From: Cladophialophora immunda
Taxonomy: Eukaryota > Ascomycota > Eurotiomycetes > Chaetothyriales > Herpotrichiellaceae
Reading direction: 5' to 3'
NCBI RefSeq assembly: GCF_000835495.1
Contig: NW_015622542.1
Span: forward strand, 4,982,485-5,046,484
Length of the DNA: 64,000 nucleotides
Shown: piece after piece, positions 41,239 to 51,757 of the stretch
Layout of the letters: the number at the start of each line of letters is the position of its first letter
How positions within the stretch are numbered: the first letter of the stretch is position 1
Notes under the pieces: model-generated
Seen by the model: only the letters and a program-made list of their open reading frames with translations
Databases searched by the model: none
Told to the model about the DNA's origin: nothing
Translations under genes and position numbers: made by a program

Positions 41239-43233
41239 TCATGACGCGCTGCTCTCATCCTTCTCAAACGTCAGATCCAACCCGTCCAAGTCCCCCTTGG
41301 CCCGCCACTCCCTCAACAGGTTCAGGAAGGCCGGGGCGCCGCCGCCGTAGCTGGCATTCTTGGCGGCCGACGGATTTGGCGTGCCCTCGTTGTTGTAGTA
41401 GCCCGGGGTGCAGCCGGAGAGGAACTCGGCGCGCAGCTTGGCCATGTCGAGGATCGTCTTGATCCAGTCCTCCTCGGCCTGGACGGTGGGCTCGACGGTG
41501 CGGACACCGCGCTTCTGGCACTCGGCGATCACGTACGCCAGGTGCTCGGCCTGCTCACCCGTGACGTGCAGGAAGTTGGGCGACAGCGCCGCCTGCACGA
41601 TCTGCACCCAGAAGCAGTTGGGGAAGTCGCGCGTCGTCCAGCCGTGCAGCGTGCGCGACCCGTCCTTCCAGCACTCGGTGATGGTCTTGCCGTGGCGGCC
41701 GGTCACCTCCATGTTGGACCGGTGGCTCCACTCGGTCGCCAGCTCGAAGCCCGTCGCGTAGATGAGCATGTCCAGCTCGTATAGTTGGCCGTTGGCCACT
41801 ACGCCCGTCTCCGTGATGGCCTCGACGCCCTGGCCCGCCGTGTCGATTAGGTGCACGTTGGGCCGGTTGAACGCGTCTAGATATTCGTCGTGGAAGCACG
41901 GGCGCTTGCACAGCTGGTTGTACCACGGCTTCAACGCCGCCGCCGTCACGGGGTCCTTGACCACCTCGTCGCAGCGCGCCCGCACAGACTCCATCTTCTC
42001 GTAGTCTGCGATCTGGCGCTGCGCCGCAGCCTTTTCCGGGTTCGCCGGCTCGTTGCCCACAGTCGGCTGCCAACGTGCGAGGAGTTTGTGCAAGATGTCT
42101 GTCCAGCCGTCCTTGACCAGGTCGACGGGCGCGATGCCGCCGTTGACAATGATATTAAAATTGTCCATACGCTCCTTTTGCCAGCCTGGCTTAAGCGAGG
42201 CCGCCCACTCAGGGTCGGTCGGTCGGTTTCCCCGGACGTCGATGGACGATGGCGTCCGTTGGAAGACGTAGACCTCCTTGGCCCATTTCCCCAGATGAGG
42301 CACGATTTGGACGGCAGTCGCACCGGTGCCGATGATGCCTACCCGTTTGTCCGAGAGCTTGTGGAGGTTACCTGTTGTGTCACCGCCGGTGTAGTTATAG
42401 TCCCATCTAGATGAATGGAAAGCGTGGCCTTTGAACGACTCTATTCCCGGGAGGCCAGGTAGCTTTGGTCGATGTAGCGGCCCAGCAGCTGGAATAACAT
42501 ACTTTGCCCGGACGGTATCGCCCCAGTTGGTCTTTGCCGTCCACAGTGCCGTCTTCTCATCCCACTCGAGACCATGCGTCTCGGTCTGGAAGAGTGCCTT
42601 TTCGTACAAGCCCCAGCGACGACCGATCATTTCGGCGTGCTTCAGGAGTTCATTAGCCCTGGCATACTTCTCGGTTGGCATATAGTTGAGCTCTTCGAGA
42701 AGAGGCATGTAAATGTACGATTCAATGTCGCATTGGGCACCAGGATACCGGTTCCAATACCTATTGACGTGTCAGGAGCAGTTTGCTCTGAGCCACATGG
42801 GGACAAGCTTGCAGCCTTGGACTTACCAGGTCCCTCCAAAGTCACCTGCTTTCTCAATGATCCGTAAGTTGGTGACACCAGCCTCAATCAGCCGAACGGC
42901 TACGAGTTGAGCACCATATCCGCCACCGATAATAATAACATCAACTTGCTCGTCAACTGGGTCTCGCTTGAAGCCGGGCTCTACCCATGGATCCTTGAGG
43001 TAATGGGCGAAAGGGCCGTCGTGCTCGACCAGCCGATATTGGTTGATACCACCTTTCGCTTGGCCGTACTTTAGCCGTTTATCACGCTCCTCCATGTACT
43101 TGCGCTTCAGCGCGTCAGGGTCGAAAGGGAGGTCATTGGGTTTAGACGCCAATGAAATATCGGATTCGAGCGTCTTCTTTGGTGGCTTTGGACCCAGGAG
43201 ATCAGACGGGACAAGAACCTCGACTTTGGCCAT
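41239..43233 (-). CDS. Baeyer-Villiger-type FAD/NADPH monooxygenase
   Basis: Two exons, complement(42827-43233) and complement(41239-42760), encode 642 residues; the 66-base intron splits Trp136 (FGGT-W-YWNRYPGAQCD). A 95-residue N-terminal extension precedes the FAD Rossmann motif IIIGGGYGAQL (100-110). Then come GGTWYWNRYPGAQCD, the Baeyer-Villiger fingerprint FKGHAFHSSRWD (F-x-G-x3-H-x3-W-D form), the NADPH motif GIIGTGATAVQ, and the C-terminal YATGFELATEW. Such enzymes insert oxygen next to a ketone to give an ester or lactone (cyclohexanone or phenylacetone monooxygenase family). The substrate is unknown. It is divergent from the short-chain dehydrogenase, which could supply the ketone. 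Confidence 0.92.
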
Positions 43234-43961
43234 TTTCAACCGACCACTGCCTTTGAAGGTTTTTGTAGACTATTTATGATTGCGTCGGAAACAAAAGATC
43301 CTCTTGCTGGTGCGACCGTCGCAGTCAACAATGGCAAAGCAGTCTTTCGTTCTATCTGCAAGTTGTCAATTCTGGCCTCTCTAGTATGATAGAGGCGTAG
43401 ACAGAAGATTCGTTCTTCAGGGTAAAATATATGTGATCTGCTTGTTGACTCTCGGGCCCGAGCTGTGTTACCGCATCAAGCCGAAGAGGCTGGAAGTATA
43501 AGAACCCAGCGTGAGACAACAGTGTAGATTCGCAGAACAAACCGCGGAGGATTGGCGGTTATCCCAATGTCCCCCGCATTTTGTCTTTCGGGTTGCAGAA
43601 CCCATCCAGCTACCGAGGTCTGCAAAGTGTAAATGCGGAATGCGTTGCGAAACGAGCACGCCTTGGGATCTTGTGATGTTGTGAACCGAACATGGAAGCT
43701 GTGTTGCCCTCGCACTGGTTACCCAAAACGTCCTGCCTCGGTAGTGTTGGATTGGATACGAAACGAGGACAACAACGCAACAATCCACGGCCATTTGCTT
43801 CTGCGGGGTCTCGCCACTGCTGGGAATTGCAATGCCATTGTTTCGGGCCCGAACGTTTCTCGTAGATGCCGTATAAGAAGAGCAAATAAGCAAGCAGCGG
43901 CAGCGGCAAGAAGTAGGCCCAGCAGTTCTCTTAAACCATCGAACCCCTGCACAACAGCAAC
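43234..43961. promoter_or_regulatory. Divergent promoter region, BVMO / SDR
   Basis: 728 bases between start codons. TATAAG at 43872-43877 lies 85-90 bases before the SDR start; tatttat at 43271-43277 (ATAAATA on minus) lies about 40 bases before the BVMO start. Confidence 0.55.
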
Positions 43962-44930
43962 ATGGCTGCAAACGGCGATGCAGCGAGATCGTCTGCCCCT
44001 GTGGCGTACATCACTGGTGGAGCCAGCGGGATGGGGTTGGCCGTCGCTCAAGAGCTGGCTTCCAAAGGCTGGAACTTGACCATTGTCGATCTCAACGAAA
44101 AGTCGATATCATCCGTGGAAGCCGACTTTGACCCCAAGAGGACCAACTTTGTCAAGGCCGATGTGACAGACTATGTGGCGCAGGCGAAAGCCTTTGCGCA
44201 GACTTGGGACAAATGGCACCGACTGGATCTCGTGTTTGCGAACGCGGGTATTGGTGACAGAATGAACTTTCTGGCACCTGCCACCGAGTTCTTGCCCGAG
44301 CTGCCAGGCGTGCCCGCGAAGCCGAACGAGCTGGTTATCGATGTTTGCCTCAATGCCATGGTCTACAGTGCCTATTTGGCTCTGCACTTCTTCCGGCAGA
44401 ATCCTTCTAAAGCGGGCAAGATAGTCTTCACGTCTTCCATGTGCGGGTAAGCAGTCGGTGTTTGGCATTCACGAGCCTGTTACGTCCCTTGGGCTTTCCG
44501 TTTCCTTTGTATCAGTTCAGTGCAAGCACTTACCGATGCGATCTCCAGGTTGTATCCAGGAGACAGCATCCCGCTGTACACGGCAGCCAAACATGGGATC
44601 GTTGGCTTGACCCGAGCTCTGGCCAAACGCTTGGGAATCCTCGGCGAGCCGATCACAGTGAACTGCATCTGTCCCGGGCTTGTCGACACGGGCCTGACGC
44701 CGGTGCTGATGGCTGTTGCTCCACCTGAATACGTGACACCAAAGTCGACCATTGTGCGAGCAGTCATGGGGTTTGTCGACGACGACTCTCTGACGGGTCA
44801 AGCAGCGGAGTGCAGCGTCGACAAGATCCATTACAGGAAACAGCCCGACTGGGGAGACGAGGGATCCGAGTACATTATGACGAACAAGCTGGAGGCGGCT
44901 CTGAAGAAGCGAGCTGCGCAGACAGAATAG
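43962..44930 (+). CDS. Short-chain dehydrogenase/reductase (SDR)
   Basis: Two exons, 43962-44446 and 44549-44930, encode 288 residues. The 102-base intron (gcgg|gtaagc ... ctccag|gttg) joins TSSMCG to LYPGDSIPLYTAAKHG. Classical SDR features: cofactor motif TGGASGMG (about 19-26), NAG (VFANAGIG, about 93-100), catalytic Ser (FTSSM) and YTAAK (Tyr-x3-Lys), then CPGLVDTGL. An acidic residue after beta-2 (VDLNEKS) suggests NAD(H) preference. The family oxidises secondary alcohols or reduces ketones; the substrate is unknown. The shared promoter with the Baeyer-Villiger enzyme suggests it makes that enzyme's ketone. Confidence 0.92.
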
Positions 44931-46669
44931 GTCATGATGGATGATGTTGTGATAAAGGTCAAGAAACATTCGACCATCTTCACCGCCTGGCGATTGCTTG
45001 TTGTCTGTCTGACGTCATTGCTCGTTGCTCAGCGACGCGTCCCTAGCGACGACGCGACGCGGCGCGTCTTTCTCTATCAAAGCGTCTATAGACGACCGAG
45101 TAAATAACTGCTCCCAATGCTGCTGTGACGGATTTTTGTAGCGCAGATGCTATCCTCCAGGACCTCACGGTTGTCATAGGTCGTACGCAGAGAACCCTTT
45201 TCCCGCCCTGACAGCCACCCCAGGGAGTAATTGTCCTCAGTATTAGGTTCCCACTACAAGCTGGCCTAGCGCCCTTCTTCGGCAATGCATGCATCGGTTC
45301 CATTCGGCAGCTCATCAGGATGGTCGACTCTACCTAGGTTATGTCGCCATTTACCGAGCAAAGCAGTGGACGGCCTTGGCATTGCATGTATGTTGACGAG
45401 TCAGGAAATGCGACCTGCAGGAATTGTGTTGTGTCAGAGAGTGTCGAGTCTTATGACAGTGATGGTGATCGCGATCTATCTCGCTTGGACTCACGGTGTA
45501 ATAGATTTGGTGCCGAAGGGAGAGGAAAGGGGCTCGGCACCTTGATGATGGGATATACTACGGTCCCTTTTCCAGTCGCTCCTGGTCATCTATTCGGTGA
45601 ACCCGGCAACTCTGGAGCCAACTTTGTCAATCCAGTTACATAACGGGGGTACGCATAGGAGCGATAAACGTTCGTTCAAAGCGACGGTCCCAAAGACGGA
45701 GAATCAAACTACTCGTCATCTTCCCACCGATGACTATCTAGAGTTCGTCATCCGTCTGTCGTGCGGCCCGGCAAGGAAACCTGCCTCAGGAAAGGGCCAG
45801 ATTGAGTGTAGGAGGGGCAGAGTCGTCTCACGAGGTGCCGCTGGCTGCGTTTTGATATTAGATGTTCGTTGGCATCGACGTTGGTGACGGATGGGCGAGC
45901 TCTGCGTCCTGTCGAGGGAATACCTCAATGGACGCCGCGGTTGAACGAAGCTCCCCATGGGTGTGATCCGGCCGCAATATATTGCTAATGGCTGGCTGCG
46001 AAGACCGCAGTCATCAAGACCTGCTTTTCGCTTCGCCACCGCATCTCCATAGGTTGGTGCTTTTGAAACCCCGACATTGTATTGCAGGTACGTAACAATA
46101 TAATCAGGTCAGCGTCGGCCCAGGTCTTCTCCTTAACCCTGAGTGCCGACGGTATCAAAGCTCCCCTCCATTATTCAAGATTTCGCAGAGTCTTTTGAGA
46201 GAAACGGGGAGTTCTTACAAGGTTGTCCTGTCGTCCTACCGCCCACCACGCGACCAGGGCTTCTCGCCCGAAAGGTGGCTGGGCCAGACCCCAGACGCAT
46301 GTGACCGGCTCGCACTTGGGTTTCCCGCCAGGCCGTTGGGACTTTGCTTGTGCCAATAACACATCAATGCCCCTTACACCATCAATAAACAAACCACAGT
46401 TGAGTTCGAACCCTCACTCTTCGAACCACTTACAGCGCTCTCCCACCCCTGGGTTCCCGCATTCCAGCCCGCCTCACGATGTGGGACACGCCGTATTTTT
46501 CGGGGCGGTTTGCGGGGGGTGGGAGTTTGCGGTAAGGCTGTATGCAGTGGACATTTAAAAGGCATCGATCGCATGGCGAACCGCTTGGAGCTGGGGAAGG
46601 AATGAAGGATATGAGTTGACTGGAACTTGCACAGCCCGGAGTATTCCCTACCACCTACCTGGCTTCGCG
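44931..46669. other. Intergenic, 1.7 kb
   Basis: 3' flank of the SDR and promoter of P450-2. A TATA-like TTTAAAA at 46554-46560 lies about 110 bases before the P450-2 start. No gene is supported in the rest. Confidence 0.55.
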
Positions 46670-48703
46670 ATGGATTTCTTCGCCGGGATCTTCTATTTGG
46701 GCGTGGCCCTGTCCCTCGCGTATTGCGTCCATTGCATTCGGATAGCGTTCCGCCCGGGCCTTCGAAAGCTGCCGGGTCCGCTGTCTGCTCGATTCTCCCG
46801 CCTATACCGTTTGTCTCTGGTCGCGGGAGGCAAAGCTCCCGAAGCATACAGGAGGGCCCATGAAGAGTACGGACCGATTGTGCGCGTGGGCCCGAACCAT
46901 GTGTCGGTCGCAGACCCGTCGGAGATCCCTCAGATCTACGGGATTGGGAGCAAGTTTGTCAAGGTTCTCCTGATTCGTCAGACTCAACAACAATGGGTTA
47001 TATCGCTAAGACAGTGCAGACCGAGTTCTACAACACAATGAGCCCCTCGTACCAGGGGAAACCCATGCCGAGCGTCTTCACCGAGCGCGATCCCATCGCC
47101 CACCGAAACTTGAAGAGGCCCGTCGCGCAGTTGTTCGGCATGACCAACATGCGAAACTACGAGCCGTACGCGGACGAGTGCACGGGCATCTTCATCGACG
47201 CCATGCGCGATCTGGAGGGCCAGCCGATCGACCTGTCCGCCTGGGTCCAGTGGTACGCCTTTGATGTCATTGCCAGCATGACGTTCCAGCGACGCTTCGG
47301 GTTTCTGGAGGAGCGCCGCGACGTCAACAACATGATTGGAGACCTGTGAGTTGGCCCTTCGCCGTACAGAAATTGTCGGTTCTCTAGTGCCAGAGTCAAA
47401 CGGTGCCGTTCTGAGACGGGGGCTGACTCGTGATTCTCAGTGACGGGGGTCTGCACTACGTCAAGATCATAGGCCAATATCCCGAATTGCATCCGTGGCT
47501 GCTGGGGAACAGAAACGTGGTGCGAGCCTTGGGGTGGCTGTTCCCCCAAATCCCCGATCCGTTGTACAGATTCCTAAAGGTGATTGGGTTCCATCAACCA
47601 ACGGCTGTGCCTCGCAATACTGACGAAGAGTCGGCGCCAGATCACCGAGGAGGAGATTGCAAGGTACGACACCAAGGGCGGCAAGGCCGGGCGGACAGAC
47701 TTCCTCGCCCAGCTGAGGGACAAGGAAGCCAAGGATGGAAAGATCCCGTTCAGGGACATGATGAACCACCTGTCCAACAACATCGTTGAGTCAACCCACG
47801 GCGCCCCCCCCGCGCAGAGAGGTTTGGATTCCGCTGACTTTCAGGAAACAGATTGCCGGCTCCGACACCACGGCGGTGTCGTTGCGCGCCTGCTTCTACT
47901 ACCTCATCAAGACGCCTCGGGCGTACGCGAAGCTCGTCGCAGAGATCGACGAAGCCGAGAAGAACGCGCAGCTGTCGCCCTACATCTCATACGAGGAGTG
48001 TCTGAAACTTCCGTACCTGTACGTCAAAACGGCCAACCCCCATTTTTTTGGTTTGGGTCTGTCTGTTTCCGATCAGATCGCTAAAGTTCTCTCCTAGACA
48101 AGCGGTCATGAAAGAGGCCATGCGCTTACACCCGGGCGTCGCGCTGCCTCTGGAGAGGTACGTGCCGCCCGAAGGCGCCACGATCTGCGGCGTCCATCTC
48201 CCCGGCGGCACCAACGTCAGCATCACGGCGCCCGTCGTCCACATGGACCCGGCCGTCTACGGGCGCGACGTGGAAGCATTCCGGCCTGAACGGTGGCTCG
48301 AGGCGTCGCCGGAGCAGCTGAAGCTGATGGACCGGAGCTTTCTCGCGGTATTGATTATTCCTTCTTTCTTTCTTTTCCTTGTTTCTCTCCTCCCAAGGGG
48401 CGTGATTATTACCTTTCTCCTTCTCGCCTCTTTTCTTCCTTCCCTACCGCACTCACAACTTACCGCTTTGCTGTAAGACTTACTGACGGATATTCCATTG
48501 TGCTCCTTCAGTTCGGGGCCGGAGCCCGCACGTGCATTGGCAAAAACATCTCCATCCTCGAGATGGGCAAGTTCATCCCGCAGATCCTGCGCCACTTCGA
48601 CATGCAGTGGGCGTCGAGCGCCCCGGAGTGGAAGACGGAGGCAGTCTGGTTCTGGAAACAGTCCGGCGTCATCGTCCGACTCAAGTGGCGAGGGAAATAC
48701 TGA
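46670..48703 (+). CDS. Cytochrome P450 monooxygenase (P450-2)
   Basis: Seven exons encode 507 residues: 46670-46963, 47020-47345, 47441-47579, 47629-47784, 47852-48018, 48098-48347 and 48512-48703. All junctions keep frame; donors of introns 1 (gttctc) and 4 (gttgag) are weak, and intron 6 is longest (164 bases). Motifs: anchor FFAGIFYLGVALSLAYCVHC, LPGPLSAR, WVQWYAFDVIASMTF, I-helix IAGSDTTAVS, K-helix KEAMR, PERW, and heme loop FGAGARTCIGKN. Class E P450 of the same broad type as P450-1, with shared intron positions before the I-helix (at the IAG junction), before the heme loop and at the KK/LK junction. Substrate unknown; lies directly after the SDR in the same direction. Confidence 0.9.
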
Positions 48704-51700
48704 GAAAAAATAAACCACCGGGGATAGACGGTTGTCCCGAGCTTTTTTCTGGAGGAGGAGAGCTATTATTGCAACGCAACGGGGCAATCCCTGCACGAGG
48801 TATGAGCGGCCGAACCAGACTCTAGACTGCGCTATCCCCAGGTTCTCGTCCGGGCTGGACTCCTCTCCGTCTACCGAACGGTCTCGCTGGGTGCGAAGGC
48901 ACGGAGACATGAGGAGCTAGGCCTTGTCTCTTGAGGTACACAGGACCAAATTGGAGTAGCATGCACAGCGAATTATCTATATGCCCCCTAATCACAGGCA
49001 TTCCACACCTGCTTACCAGACGAATACTCGCACGATAAAGCATACTGCTCCACCTTAGTCTCTACCTACGCGAGAACTAGAGGGTCACCTCCAGAGACGT
49101 ACTCCGCACATGGCACATGGTTGTTATTCAACTCAACGGCACGTTCCCACTCGATGCATGCGCACTTTGCGTCCTACTGTCCTGAAAAGGTTAGGGAGAG
49201 GGGAAAAGGGGGAGCGTTATTCAATAACAATCCTAGTGTTGGAGGCAGCACGAGCACTAAGTTCAAAGTTCTAGACACAGACTATCCTGTAGTCTGCCAT
49301 GCGTCTGCAGAATCAAGCCCCGCACAAGCCGCTCAGAGTGGGTGCATTTGGCGCGTCCTTGTTGCTCTGAAACCAAAGTGTGCGGAGGAGAGGACCCCAG
49401 TGGTTCGAGAGAAGACGGTTCCGGTCCCAATGCTCACATATGCAGATTGAAGGAAGGATTCATATGAAATTGATGCTGGGTTAGCCCGATCTGAGCAAGT
49501 TGTCGATCCCAGCCCGGAGATGTGATTCCTTTTCCTTGCGTCTCGGTCAGCGTAAGGACAAATCCTGTGCGTTCCCCGAGTAAATTCCAGCTCAGCATGC
49601 CCAGGCACAAGGGGGGCCGATGGAGCGATGAGACATACCGTTGCGCGAATTACCTCAATGGGCAACTTTCAAACAAGGATTGAGCGAAACCCAGGCAGAC
49701 GACTGCTAGAGCGGGGAGTTCTGAGGTCGTGGCTTTACTGGTGGGTGCATAAGAACTAGGGACACTCTTGTGGATAGAGATAAAGACTATCCTTCGCATG
49801 GCTAGAAGTTGCAATCCTTTCCAGCCTGGGGCAAGATAAATGCTCGGGGTGGAGCAGCGCCAGGATGTCTGGCCAGCAATGTTGGAGCCCAGACGAACCG
49901 CTTCAGAGGCAGAATTTTCGACCTCTCACGATTTCGACCTGAGACAAAGAAGTCTAAGCCGCCAGGCCTCGAAGTTTTCCATCGGGGAACTCGCCCTGGC
50001 ACTACTCTAGCACCGAGTACGTACCACTCGTACCTAGGGTCTGGGCGGCCAAAATCCAATTGTGCCGCGGATCCTTTTGGGTGGACAGGATGGCCAGCTT
50101 TCGCTGCCTTGCATTCGTCCGTTGGCTGTCCGGAGCAGACGGCGAGGACGGCTTGCAAAGATCGGGCCAAAACGCCACTGATCTTGTTGAAGAGCGTGAC
50201 AACCCTGGCAACGTGGAAGCCAGCGAACAGCATTGGGAATCCTCCTCCACAGATCAGTGGGGTGTTCCATGCTCTGTAGAGAATGGTTTGGAATTGACTT
50301 TTGTTAGCTCAGGCACAGTTGACGACGGGTCGGTGGATCATGGCCATCACCAGGATAGTTCGAGGTCTGTGTTCCATGCAGGAAAGGTAGTCTAATACTG
50401 GTAGTCGGTCTGTTGGAATTCATGTTCCGTATATAGGCCGCCACACAATATCCAGCAAGGCTAGTATTCATACTGTGGTGATACCGGTGCTCTAGACCTC
50501 TCAATAGGCTCGTGATGAATTCTGCGGAACCTCCGGAGCGTTGAGCATCGTATTGCGGAAAGTTGCCTGGGCCGTGCACAGAATCTTCAGGACATCCACC
50601 CCAGTTGGTCATGGCGAACAAGGAATCTCGTATCCGGCTGCAGATTTGGTGCGAGAATGTTGCCAGCTGAACAGGTCCCCTCTGGAGCGGCTTGTTTCGC
50701 TTGAATTCTGCTGCCCCTTGAAACCAGCAAATCGAAGAGGCGCAATCGAGCTCTAGTCAAGCGCGGTGGCTTTGGCTCCCGCGCGGCCTGTACGTAAAAT
50801 ACGGGCTGCCGAATCCGCCCTGAATATTAACGTGAAGAATTGGTCATAGCCAGTCCTATCTTCTTGCACAAAAACACCATCTCCTTGGTGGAAGGCTGGA
50901 GGGGTCAGGGGCCGGGTGCCCTTGAGCTCGTCTCCCTCGTGGACTAGTTTATCACCAAGTCCGTTGTGGCTTGCAGGAGCTGCAGGCCGACTAGCCCCAG
51001 TTGCAGACCCCAAAATCTGCCAACCACGTTTTGACGTCTGGAGTAGAGTACCTGCGTGGCTTCCTCTGGCCCTGCCGAGCCTGTCAGTTCATCTGGTGGC
51101 ATCCCGCAGCCCCGACAGTTGACAGATCCTGACTTACGAATCAGATCAATATGAATCCTCCTTGTCAGGAGGCAATCGACGATCCTTCATCAACGATTGA
51201 AGCGAGCCCAACCAGACGAGGCTAGTATTGCATCAAAGTCCGAGCAGGTAACATCCCTGGCCGTGCCAAAAGTGGAAAAGATGTAGCGGTAGCTGGGAAG
51301 GGGAGGATATTGTGGCTAGTTGCCTCAGGAATCGTCTCGGGGCAAGCTGTAAGTTCAAGGATCTACCGGCCTTGTTCAGGAGCCCTAGTGGGACAGGAGT
51401 CTCTGTACTACGTGGTACAGTGGTACATTCCAAGAATGGTATTGGCTTGGACAATGCATGGGATTGTTGTACCAGGAACCTGCCGCCGCCGCCGCCATCA
51501 GTAGTTCGTATGGGAAGTGGATGAGGGCTTCCCGCGTCGAATGTTCTCGTCCGCCTTGACCTTTCGATTCGAAGAGGGGGAAAATGGGAAATAAAGGCGG
51601 GCGAACTCATCCTGAACCCATAGATCCGCTCCTTCCTACCCAAACTTTTATCAACCTCGAGCTCTTCGCCGTTGAATGTTCTGTTTCTAACCGGCAGGGG

Positions 51701-51757
51701 TATACCTGTCCAGTCTGAGATCCAAAGACTCACCCTGCCACTCTCACCCTCTCGACA
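48704..51757. other. Gene-poor stretch, 3.05 kb
   Basis: Between P450-2 and the ankyrin protein. Long open frames overlap on both strands at about 49800-50280, but they lack start context, splice logic and recognisable motifs. No inverted or long terminal repeats were noticed. It may mark the right boundary of the catabolic run. Confidence 0.5.

Noticed and set aside
49802..50279. Open frames of about 145-155 codons on both strands
   Set aside because: Overlapping frames on both strands with no recognisable protein, no promoter signals and no repeat borders; most likely chance or a decayed sequence.
51030..51045. Word tgacgtctggagt shared with about 56685-56700
   Set aside because: The match does not extend on either side, so it is treated as chance rather than a repeat.
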